Shown here: positions 57,266 to 64,000 of the stretch, piece by piece
How positions within the stretch are numbered: the first letter of the stretch is position 1
Layout of the letters: every line of letters begins with the position of its first letter
Origin: Nocardiopsis sp. N85
GTDB taxonomy: Bacteria > Actinomycetota > Actinomycetes > Streptosporangiales > Streptosporangiaceae
DNA length: 64,000 bases
Reading direction: 5' to 3'
Assembly (NCBI RefSeq): GCF_028882275.1
Contig: NZ_JARBUT010000004.1
Span: 289,138 to 353,137, forward strand
Translations under genes and position numbers: made by a program
Notes under the pieces: model-generated
Told to the model about the DNA's origin: nothing
What the model saw: only the letters and a program-made list of their open reading frames with translations
Database searches by the model: none

Positions 57266-59134
57266 TCAGCCGTGTTGCGGCGCGAACTGGGTCCGGTACA
57301 GCGCCGTGTAGAGGCCGTCCCGCCCCAGCAGCTCCTCGTGCGTGCCCCGCTCCAGGATCCGGCCGTCCTCCAGCACCAGGATCTGGTCGGCCTCGCGCAC
57401 GGTCGCCAACCGGTGCGCGATGACCAGGGACGTGCGCCCGGCCAGCGCCACCGCCAGCGCCTCCTGCACCGCCGCCTCCGACTCCGAGTCCAGATGCGCG
57501 GTGGCCTCGTCCAGCACCACCACCGACGGCGCGCGCAGCAACAGCCGGGCGATCGCCAACCGCTGCTTCTCACCGCCGGACAGGCGGTAGCCCCGGTCGC
57601 CCACCATCGTGTCCAGTCCGTCGGGCAGCTGTTCCAACAGCGCGCCCAAGCGGGCCATCCGCAGTGACTCCTCCAGTTCCCCGTCGGTGGCGTCGGGTCG
57701 GGCGTAGCGCAGGTTCGCCCCGATCGTGTCGTGGAACAGCTGCGCGTCCTGGGTGACCACGCCCACCGCCTCGCGCAGCGAGTCGGAGGCCGACTCCCGC
57801 AGGTCCAGGCCGCCGATGCGCACCGTGCCCTCCGTCGGGTCGTACAACCGCGACACCAGGTGCGTCAGCGTCGTCTTCCCGGCCCCCGAGGGGCCCACCA
57901 GGGCCACCATCGTCCCGGGCTCGGCCCGCAGCGAGACCCCGCTCAGCACCTGGGTGCCCTCGGTGCCGCGCGCCTGCGGGTTGAGCTCCAGGGAGGCCAC
58001 CGACGTCTCCTCCGCGCCCGGGTAGCGGAACGACACGTTGTCGAACTCCACGCTCGCCGGACCCGACGGGACCGGCCGGGCGTCGGGAGCCTCCTTGATC
58101 CCGGGCTCCAGGTCCAGAACCTCGAAGACCCGGTCGAAGGACACCAGCGCGGTCATGATCTCCACGTGCACGTTGGACAGGGTCGTCACCGGTCCGTACA
58201 GGCGCACCATCAACGTGGTCAGCGCCACCAGGGTGCCGACCTCCAGGGCGCCGTCCACCGCCAGCACGCCGCCGACGCCGTAGACCATCGCTGTCGCCAG
58301 CGCGGTGATCATCCCCAGCATGGTGAACAGCAGCCCGCCGAACACCGCCTGGCGCACCCCCAGGTCGCGCACCCGGGCGGCCCGCCGGGAGAACCCGGCC
58401 GACTCCTCCTCCGGCCGTCCGTACAGCTTGACCAGCATGGCCCCACCGACGTTGAACCGCTCCGTCATCAGGGAGCTCATGTCGGCGTTGGTGTCCATCG
58501 CGTCCCGGGAGATGTGCGCCAGCCGGCGCCCGATGAACCTGGCGGGCACCAGGAACAACGGCACCAGCGCGAGCGCCATGAGGGTGATCTGCCAGGACAG
58601 CGCGGCCATGGTGATGATCACGGCGGTCACGCTGACCAGGTTGGAGACCACCGACTGCAACACCGAGGTGATCGCCCGCTGGGCCCCGACCACGTCGGTG
58701 TTCAACCGGCTGATGAGCGAGCCGGTCTGGGTACGGGTGAAGAACGCCAGCGGCATCCGCTGTACATGGGTGAAGACCTGCGTGCGCAGCAGGTAGATGA
58801 CGCCCTCGCCGATGCGCGCCGACAACCAGCGGCCGGTCAGCGCCAGCAGGCCCTCCACGAAGGCCAGGACACCGGCCGTGACCGCCAGCCACATCACCAG
58901 CGTCGCGTCGCCGGGGATGATCCCCCGGTCGATGATGGTCTTGAGCAGCAGCGGGTTGGCCACCACGATGACGGCGCCCACCGATGTCACGAACAGGAAC
59001 AACAGGATCGCCCGCCAGTGGGGGCGGGCGTAGGAGACGATCCGACGGGTGATGCCGGGGGGCAGTTGCTGCCCGCGGGCACTCCCGTCGTTGACCAGGG
59101 CCCTGTAGGAGAGCCGGCCGGACATCATGGACAT
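57266..59134 (-). CDS. ABC exporter, fused membrane and ATPase domains
   Basis: 622 aa half-transporter. Six membrane segments (residues about 35-330; AILLFLFVTSVGAVIVVANP, VTAVIITMAALSWQITLMAL) precede the nucleotide-binding domain: Walker A VGPSGAGKTTLTHLVSRLYD, Q-loop GVVTQDAQLFHDTIGANLRY, signature LSGGEKQRLAIARLLL, Walker B VVVLDEATAHLDSESE, H-loop VIAHRLATV. It probably works as a homodimer, as no second half-transporter lies nearby. Substrate (lipid, drug or peptide) cannot be told. Confidence 0.93.
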   Translation of the reverse strand: MSMMSGRLSYRALVNDGSARGQQLPPGITRRIVSYARPHWRAILLFLFVTSVGAVIVVANPLLLKTIIDRGIIPGDATLVMWLAVTAGVLAFVEGLLALTGRWLSARIGEGVIYLLRTQVFTHVQRMPLAFFTRTQTGSLISRLNTDVVGAQRAITSVLQSVVSNLVSVTAVIITMAALSWQITLMALALVPLFLVPARFIGRRLAHISRDAMDTNADMSSLMTERFNVGGAMLVKLYGRPEEESAGFSRRAARVRDLGVRQAVFGGLLFTMLGMITALATAMVYGVGGVLAVDGALEVGTLVALTTLMVRLYGPVTTLSNVHVEIMTALVSFDRVFEVLDLEPGIKEAPDARPVPSGPASVEFDNVSFRYPGAEETSVASLELNPQARGTEGTQVLSGVSLRAEPGTMVALVGPSGAGKTTLTHLVSRLYDPTEGTVRIGGLDLRESASDSLREAVGVVTQDAQLFHDTIGANLRYARPDATDGELEESLRMARLGALLEQLPDGLDTMVGDRGYRLSGGEKQRLAIARLLLRAPSVVVLDEATAHLDSESEAAVQEALAVALAGRTSLVIAHRLATVREADQILVLEDGRILERGTHEELLGRDGLYTALYRTQFAPQHG

Positions 59135-59200
59135 CTGAGCCTCGATTCGCGTTACGCGTGGGTCAACAACCGCCCGCGCGCCCGACTTCCCGAGGGGGTC

Positions 59201-59686
59201 TCAGAGGGCGTGGGCCAGTCGGCCCAGCGCGGCGGTGGTGGAGCGGCCGGGGGTGAAGGGCAGTTCCCAGGAGAGGGCGCCCAGCGCCTCCGCCCCGAGG
59301 ATCTTGGCGCGGGTGTAGCGGTCACCCGCGGTGAAGGCGAGGGCGGCGGGGGCCAGGGGGCGCAGGACCTCGGCGTAGGCCGACCAGTCGGCGACCTCGG
59401 GCGGCCCGTCGATGACGAAGGCGCCGGTGACGGAGCGCAGGGCGGCGATGGTCTCGGCGCGCTCCTCCTCCGGGTTCACCGGTCGGCCGGGTCCCTTCCA
59501 GGCGCGCACGCGCTCGTCGCACTCGATCCCCACGACGAGGGGCAGACCCCGGTCGGCGATGGCCTGGAGGAAACGGATGTGCCCGACGTGCAGGACGTCG
59601 AAGACGCCGGTGACGACGGCGGGCCGTTCCAGCCCCTCCGGTCGTTGGAACCAGCGTGCGCTCAGCGCCGTATCCACCTCGGTCAT
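59201..59686 (-). CDS. Cytidylyltransferase-like nucleotidyltransferase (HxGH)
   Basis: 161 aa. VVTGVFDVLHVGHIRFLQAI carries the HxGH nucleotide-binding motif of the RfaE/TagD superfamily. VVGIECDERVRAWKGPGRPV, NPEEERAETIAALRSVTGAF and LPFTPGRSTTAALGRL (an ISTT-like motif) support it. It likely joins a sugar-, glycerol- or riboflavin-type phosphate to a nucleotide; the partner pathway is not local. ATG 59686; 66 bases downstream of the ABC gene on the same strand. Confidence 0.88.
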   Translation of the reverse strand: MTEVDTALSARWFQRPEGLERPAVVTGVFDVLHVGHIRFLQAIADRGLPLVVGIECDERVRAWKGPGRPVNPEEERAETIAALRSVTGAFVIDGPPEVADWSAYAEVLRPLAPAALAFTAGDRYTRAKILGAEALGALSWELPFTPGRSTTAALGRLAHAL

Positions 59687-59846
59687 CAGCCACCCGCTCC
59701 GTTCAGGGGCGCCCGTCCGGCCTTGATGTCGGCGTCCCCACCCGAAAGGTCAACGTACCCGGTCGCGCCGGGTATTCCTGCTCTGGCCGAACAACGTTCG
59801 GTTCTGTGAGGGGGGTCACGGTCCGAGGGCGGGAAAAGGCGAAAGA

Positions 59847-59882
59847 CGAGGGCCGGTGTCCCGATCGGGACACCGGCCCTCG
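59847..59882 (-). terminator. Intrinsic terminator of tRNA-Gly
   Basis: A perfect 16-bp stem (CGAGGGCCGGTGTCCC/GGGACACCGGCCCTCG) around GATC lies ten bases from the tRNA 3' end. On the minus strand it is followed by a T-rich run (TCTTTCGCCTTTTCC). Confidence 0.8.
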
Positions 59883-59891
59883 CCGTCGATG

Positions 59892-59962
59892 AGCGGGCGA
59901 CGAGAATCGAACTCGCATGACCAGCTTGGAAGGCTGGGGTTCTACCATTGAACTACGCCCGC
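59892..59962 (-). tRNA. tRNA-Gly (anticodon TCC)
   Basis: Minus-strand cloverleaf: acceptor GCGGGCG/CGCCCGC, anticodon loop TTCCAAG (TCC, reading GGA/GGG), T-arm GAGTTCGATTCTC. A strong terminator follows. No encoded CCA. Confidence 0.94.
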
Positions 59963-60124
59963 GTGGCGCCGGAGCCCTTGAGTTTCCTCTAGACTCGTGG
60001 AGCCGACGGAGACAAGAGTACAGTCTCCGGGGCGTTGGTCGCACACCCCTTTCGGGGCGTGCGATCGTCGTGTGCGACCCGAGGTCGAGGAAGGGCACAG
60101 AGCCGGACACGGTCATCGGGTGCG

Positions 60125-60199
60125 CGGGGTGTGGCGCAGCTTGGTTAGCGCGCATGCTTTGGGAGCATGAGGCCGCGGGTTCGAATCCCGCCACCCCGA
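60125..60199 (+). tRNA. tRNA-Pro (anticodon TGG)
   Basis: Cloverleaf with acceptor CGGGGTG/CACCCCG, D-stem GCGC/GCGC, anticodon stem CATGC/GCATG with loop TTTGGGA (TGG, reading CCA/CCG), and T-arm GCGGGTTCGAATCCCGC. Divergent from tRNA-Gly; 226 bases ahead of tig. Confidence 0.94.
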
Positions 60200-60424
60200 C
60201 GAAAAACCGACCGCGACGGCGGCTTCATGCCGTGCGCGGTCCCCCCTGTGCATCTGCCCTAGACTTGGTGCGATCAGCAGGAAACTGTAAGTCCCAGCCC
60301 GTCGCAGGGCACCCCGACGCGGTGATCGTCAGATCTTCCGGGGGTGCGCGCGTGCATTCGCCGTTGTGTGGTGCGCCTGCGGGCCGACGCGGACACCAGC
60401 CGGCAAACCTAGGAGTACCGCCCC

Positions 60425-61885
60425 GTGAAGACCGTTGTCGAGGAGCTGAGCCCCACCCGGGTCAAGCTGACCGTCGAGGTGCCCTTCGAGGAACTCGATC
60501 ACGCTTTCGACGTGACCTACAAGTCGCTCGCGAAGCAGGTTCGGATCAAGGGCTTCCGCCCGGGCAAGGCGCCGGCCCGACTGATCGACCGCTACGTCGG
60601 CCGCGGCGCGGTCATCAGCGAAGCGGTCAACCACGCCGTGCCCGAGCTTTACAACGAGGCCATCCAGAAGGAGGAGATCTTCGCGCTCGGCCAGCCCGAC
60701 GTCGAGGTCACCAAGCTGGAGGACAACGACGAGCTCGCCTTCACGGCCGAGGTCGACGTCCGCCCCAAGTTCGAGGTCGCCGACTACAAGGGCATCGAGG
60801 TGACCGTCGACAACGCCGAGGTCACCGAGGAGCAGATCGACGAGCAGCTCGGCTTCCTGCGCGAGCGCTTCTCCACCCTGGCCGGCGCCGAGCGCCCGGT
60901 GGAGGACGGCGACCACGTCTCCATCGACCTCTCCGCCTCCATCGACGGTGAGAAGCTCGACGACGTCGCCGTCACCGGCTACTCCTACGAGGTCGGCACC
61001 AACGCCATGCTGGAGGGTCTGGACGAGACCCTGCGCGGCATGGAGTCCGGCGGCGAGGCCACCTTCTCCACCACCCTGGTGGGCGGCGAGCACGAGGGCC
61101 GCGAGGCCGACGTGACCGTCACCGTGCACAGCGTCAAGGTGAAGGAGCTGCCCGAGCTGGACGACGAGTTCGCCCAGCTGGCCAGCGAGTTCGACACCAT
61201 CGGCGAGCTGCGCGAGGACGTGCGCAAGCGCATGACCGAGGTGCGTCGCATCCAGCAGATCTCCTCCGCCCGTGACAAGGCCCTGGAGAAGCTGATCGAG
61301 TCGATCGAGCTGCCGCTGCCCGACGCGGTCGTCGACGAGGAGATCCAGCGCCGTCGCGAGAGCCTGGAGCAGCAGCTCGCGCAGAGCGGCCTCACCAAGG
61401 AGGCCTACCTGGAGTCGCAGGAGAAGACCGAGGAGGAGTTCGACGAGGAGCTGACCACCGGCGCCCGCTCCGCGGTCAAGGCCGGGTTCATCCTCGACCA
61501 GCTCGCCATCCAGGAGGACCTGAGCGCCGACCAGGGCGAGCTCAGCCAGTACGTGTTCGAGCAGGCCCAGCGCATGGGCGTGAGCCCGGACCAGCTGGCC
61601 CAGCACCTGGTGCAGTCCAACCAGATCCGCGTCGCCTTCACCGAGGTCGTCCGCGGTAAGGCCATGGACCTGGTCCTGTCCTCGGCGAAGATCACCGACG
61701 AGGACGGCAACGTCATCGAGCAGGAGACCGCCGAGGAGAAGGCCGCCAAGGCCGCCGCCCAGGCCGTCGAGGGCCTGGAGGTCATCGAGGAGGACACCGA
61801 GTCCGCCGCCGAGGAGACCCCGGCCGACGACGTCAAGGCCGACGACGTCAAGGCCGAGGACGCCAAGGCCGACGACGCCAAGTAG
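60425..61885 (+). CDS. tig: Trigger factor chaperone
   Basis: 486 aa ribosome-associated peptidyl-prolyl isomerase and chaperone. The ribosome-binding signature lies in KQVRIKGFRPGKAPARLIDR; the FKBP-type domain is around VEDGDHVSIDLSAS and MLEGLDETLRGMESGGEATF; a long helical C-terminal domain follows. The tail is Ala/Asp/Lys-rich with short DDVKADDVKAEDAKADDAK repeats, common in actinobacterial trigger factors. GTG start behind AGGAG. Precedes the clp genes as in other actinomycetes, but a terminator separates them. Confidence 0.97.
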   Translation: MKTVVEELSPTRVKLTVEVPFEELDHAFDVTYKSLAKQVRIKGFRPGKAPARLIDRYVGRGAVISEAVNHAVPELYNEAIQKEEIFALGQPDVEVTKLEDNDELAFTAEVDVRPKFEVADYKGIEVTVDNAEVTEEQIDEQLGFLRERFSTLAGAERPVEDGDHVSIDLSASIDGEKLDDVAVTGYSYEVGTNAMLEGLDETLRGMESGGEATFSTTLVGGEHEGREADVTVTVHSVKVKELPELDDEFAQLASEFDTIGELREDVRKRMTEVRRIQQISSARDKALEKLIESIELPLPDAVVDEEIQRRRESLEQQLAQSGLTKEAYLESQEKTEEEFDEELTTGARSAVKAGFILDQLAIQEDLSADQGELSQYVFEQAQRMGVSPDQLAQHLVQSNQIRVAFTEVVRGKAMDLVLSSAKITDEDGNVIEQETAEEKAAKAAAQAVEGLEVIEEDTESAAEETPADDVKADDVKAEDAKADDAK

Positions 61886-61907
61886 GTCCCGCGCTCGACG
61901 AGCGTTC

Positions 61908-61950
61908 ACGGGCCCCGCACGACCCCAGGGTCGGGCGGGGCCCGTCCCTT
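61908..61950 (+). terminator. Terminator after tig
   Basis: ACGGGCCCCGC (61908-61918) pairs with GCGGGGCCCGT (61935-61945), with CGACC/GGTCG inside, followed by CCCTTTTCCC. A good intrinsic terminator separating tig from clpP1. Confidence 0.75.
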
Positions 61951-62016
61951 TTCCCGGATCTCCTCCTCCCTTCCGTGGCGGAACCTCCCTTTATTCCCGC
62001 CCCCGGACCCCTCCTT

Positions 62017-62034
62017 GTTCGCCGACAGGAGAAC
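62017..62034 (+). promoter_or_regulatory. Degenerate ClgR-like site
   Basis: GTTCGCCGACAGGAGAAC keeps GTTC and GAAC half-ends; the GCG half is changed to GGA. It shares the flank GAACAGGCAC (62031-62040) with the intact site 41 bases further on (62072-62081). Possibly a second, weaker operator. Confidence 0.35.
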
Positions 62035-62061
62035 AGGCACCGCCGGGCTCGCGCCACCCTG

Positions 62062-62075
62062 CGCTCAAAGCGAAC
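62062..62075 (-). promoter_or_regulatory. ClgR operator before clpP1
   Basis: On the minus strand GTTCGCTTTGAGCG fits the ClgR motif GTTCGC-N5-GCG exactly. ClgR activates clp and lon genes in actinomycetes under protein stress. The site lies about 87-100 bases ahead of the clpP1 start, right for an activator. Confidence 0.65.
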
Positions 62076-62161
62076 AGGCACGGGATCCGTGCAACCCCGG
62101 TGTCGGTCGGCGTTAGTGTCGCTGTATCGCAACCGTTTCGATTCCGGAGCAGGTGACGAGA

Positions 62162-62788
62162 GTGCCGCCGATCTTCAATGAGTCCTCGCGATTCGACGCT
62201 CGTACGTCGGAGCCGCAGTTTTCCCCTTTTCTTGAGCAGACGCCTCAGCGCCTGTTGCGCCAGCGAATCGTTTTCCTCGGCCAGCAGGTCGACGACGAGA
62301 TCGCCAACCGCCTGGTGGGTGAACTCCTCTTGCTGTCCGCCGAGGACCGCCAGCGGGACATCACCCTGTACATCAACTCGCCCGGTGGTTCCGTGACCGC
62401 CGGCATGGCGATCTATGACGTCATGCAGTACATCCCCAACGACGTGCGCACGGTGGGGATCGGCATGGCCGCCTCCATGGGGCAGATGCTCCTGTGCGCC
62501 GGTACCCCCGGCAAGCGCTACGCGCTTCCGCACACCCGGGTCATGATGCACCAGCCGTCCGGCGGCATCGGTGGTACCGCCTCCGACATCCGCATCCTTG
62601 CGGACCAGCTGATGTACGTGAAGAAGATGTTCATCGCGAAGATCTCCGAGCACACCGGTCAGACGGTCGAACAGATCGAGAAGGACGCCGACCGCGACCG
62701 CTGGTTCACCGCGCAGGAGGCCAAGGATTACGGCCTCATCGACGAGGTCCTGGAGGGCACGCTCGACGTGACCCGGGACCGCGGGTAG
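62162..62788 (+). CDS. clpP1: ATP-dependent Clp protease proteolytic subunit 1
   Basis: 208 aa. One of the two subunits of the actinobacterial ClpP1P2 peptidase. [40 protein letters not shown], Ser105 in MAASMGQMLLCAG and His130 in MMHQPSGGIGG. Asp of the triad falls in the ILADQLMYVKKMF to DRDRWFT region. Start GTG 62162 is preferred over GTG 62153 because AGGTGA (62151-62156) is five bases upstream of it. Regulated by ClgR by inference from the site upstream. Confidence 0.95.
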   Translation: MPPIFNESSRFDARTSEPQFSPFLEQTPQRLLRQRIVFLGQQVDDEIANRLVGELLLLSAEDRQRDITLYINSPGGSVTAGMAIYDVMQYIPNDVRTVGIGMAASMGQMLLCAGTPGKRYALPHTRVMMHQPSGGIGGTASDIRILADQLMYVKKMFIAKISEHTGQTVEQIEKDADRDRWFTAQEAKDYGLIDEVLEGTLDVTRDRG

Positions 62789-62905
62789 CGAGTGGTCGGT
62801 GAACGGAACCGTCGGGCCTCGGAGCATCCGGGGACGGTACGGTGACCCCGACCGACCCGGTGGTGCCGGGATCGGCGTAGTGCGTGGAAGCGTGGAAGGC
62901 GTGAA

Positions 62906-63562
62906 ATGACCGAGTTCAACCCCTTTGTCGGCGGCACCGCCCCGATGGCTCCCCAGGGCCGCTACGTCCTGCCGTCCTACGTGGAGCGGACGTCCTACGG
63001 CGTCAAGGAGATGAATCCGTACAACAAGCTGTTCGAAGAGCGGATCATCTTCGTCGGCGTGCAGATCGACGACACGTCGGCCAACGACCTCATGGCCCAG
63101 CTCATCACCCTGGAGCAGCTCGACTCCGAGCGCGACATCCAGATGTACATCAACTCGCCGGGCGGATCGTTCACGTCGCTGATGGCGATCTACGACACGA
63201 TGCAGTTCGTCCGCCCGGACATCCAGACGGTGTGCATCGGCCAGGCCGCCTCCGCCGCGGCCATCCTGCTCGCGGGCGGGACCAAGGGCAAGCGCGGCGC
63301 GCTGCCCAACGCCCGCATCCTGATCCACCAGCCCGCCACGGAGGGCATGCACGGTCAGGCCAGCGACATCGAGATCCAGGCCAACGAGATCACCCGGATC
63401 CGGACCCAGCTGGAGACCACGCTGGCGCGGCACACGGGCCGTACGCCCGAGCAGGTGTCCAAGGACATCGAGCGGGACAAGATCCTCACCGCCGAAGAGG
63501 CCAAGGAGTACGGCATCATCGACTTCGTGCTGCCGTACCGCAAGGCGTCCCTGAACAAGTAG
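62906..63562 (+). CDS. clpP2: ATP-dependent Clp protease proteolytic subunit 2
   Basis: 218 aa. Second subunit of the ClpP1P2 tetradecamer. [40 protein letters not shown], Ser116 in [14 protein letters not shown], His141 in [20 protein letters not shown]. The N-terminus is longer than ClpP1, as is usual for ClpP2. GGAAGG ahead of the ATG. Likely transcribed with clpP1 (117-base gap without a terminator). Confidence 0.96.
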   Translation: MTEFNPFVGGTAPMAPQGRYVLPSYVERTSYGVKEMNPYNKLFEERIIFVGVQIDDTSANDLMAQLITLEQLDSERDIQMYINSPGGSFTSLMAIYDTMQFVRPDIQTVCIGQAASAAAILLAGGTKGKRGALPNARILIHQPATEGMHGQASDIEIQANEITRIRTQLETTLARHTGRTPEQVSKDIERDKILTAEEAKEYGIIDFVLPYRKASLNK

Positions 63563-63592
63563 ACCCCGCGGACAAGGGTCGAGAAGGCGTCG

Positions 63593-63650
63593 ACCGGACC
63601 GGTCTTCAACCCGCCCGGAAGGGCCCGGTGGTGAAGCCGGTCCGGTTTTT
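63593..63650 (+). terminator. Strong intrinsic terminator between clpP2 and clpX
   Basis: ACCGGACCGG/CCGGTCCGGT and, after a T bulge, CTTCA/TGAAG form a long stem around a CG-rich loop, followed by TTTTT. Transcription of clpP1-clpP2 should end here. Confidence 0.85.
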
Positions 63651-63770
63651 CGCTTAGTCTGGCGAAAGAGCGACACACAGATCGCCTGTCCGTGCGCGGT
63701 CGGAGGCGGAACCCGTATCCGCGCGGCCCCGTACGCGACGTCGGCGGCCTTAGTTTCGAGGAGTGGCTGG

Positions 63771-64000
63771 GTGGCACGCATCGGCGACGGCGGGGACCTG
63801 CTGAAGTGCTCGTTCTGCGGCAAGAGCCAGAAGCAGGTGAAGAAGCTCATCGCCGGCCCCGGCGTGTACATCTGCGATGAGTGCATCGACCTGTGCAACG
63901 AGATCATCGAGGAGGAGCTCGCCGACTCCACGGAGCTCTCCTGGGACGCGTTGCCCAAGCCTCGGGAGATCTACGAGTTCCTGGACTCGTACGTGATCGG
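63771..64000 (+). CDS. clpX: ClpX ATPase, N-terminal part (cut by window end)
   Basis: First 76 codons of the unfoldase that feeds ClpP1P2: [66 protein letters not shown]. The four zinc cysteines (CSFC, CDEC) of the ZBD are present. GTG 63771 lies behind GAGGAG. The AAA+ domain is beyond the window. A terminator upstream implies its own promoter within 63651-63770; the inverted repeat TTTCGC/GCGAAA near 63649-63667 may mark it. Confidence 0.95.
   Translation, partial: MARIGDGGDLLKCSFCGKSQKQVKKLIAGPGVYICDECIDLCNEIIEEELADSTELSWDALPKPREIYEFLDSYVI

Overview
The window is chromosomal DNA of a high-GC actinomycete. Almost every gene has strong third-position GC and GTG starts are common. It carries a mycothiol-type nitroreductase, Ser/Thr kinases, SpoIIE-type phosphatases, and sites resembling those of BldD, ClgR and DtxR/IdeR. 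The order malQ, pepN, rpiB, tig, clpP1, clpP2, clpX matches the order I know from Streptomyces. The gene mix would fit Nocardiopsis or a related genus, but the species cannot be settled from sequence reading alone.

Region 1 (1 to about 4.7 kb) is the only clearly accessory stretch. It starts with a tyrosine recombinase cut by the window edge. A markedly AT-richer gene follows, encoding an OLD-family ATPase/TOPRIM nuclease, then wrecks of IS701-like and IS30-like transposases and a decayed second copy of the recombinase 3' end. It ends at a tRNA-Arg(TCT). Both recombinase ends are followed by the same GGAG-ACAC-AGGAGCA motif. About 70-90 bases further on, each has a 12-base identity (CGGCCATCGGAT); at the right end this lies inside the anticodon arm of the tRNA. 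I read this as tandem integrations at one tRNA, with the nuclease as cargo between att-like repeats.

Region 2 (5 to 27 kb): cbiB (cobalamin); a secreted penicillin-acylase-family protein; an NfeD/SPFH membrane pair; a quinone oxidoreductase; a receptor-like Ser/Thr kinase; a PGRP-type amidase; a BluB-CobT fusion (lower ligand of cobalamin); a CysG-type siroheme/uroporphyrinogen enzyme; and two translationally coupled dynamin-like GTPases.

Region 3 (27 to 43 kb): a membrane diguanylate cyclase with a BldD-box-like palindrome upstream; a DUF4192 protein with a long low-complexity front; EttA; truncated haemoglobin GlbO; a thioesterase; a prolyl oligopeptidase; an HNH protein coupled to a tiny ORF; a zinc-ribbon protein; IlvD; a NERD protein; an amidase and an MFS exporter.

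Region 4 (44 to 64 kb): MalQ, PepN, a mycothiol nitroreductase, an aldehyde dehydrogenase, RpiB, a PP2C phosphatase, MgtE, an antitoxin-like small protein, an M23-like protein, a ferredoxin-like protein behind an iron box, an ABC exporter, two tRNAs (Gly, Pro), and the proteostasis block tig, clpP1, clpP2, clpX. The last block has a ClgR-type operator before clpP1 and a strong terminator separating clpP2 from clpX, which runs off the window end.

No CRISPR array, rRNA gene or complete insertion sequence was seen.
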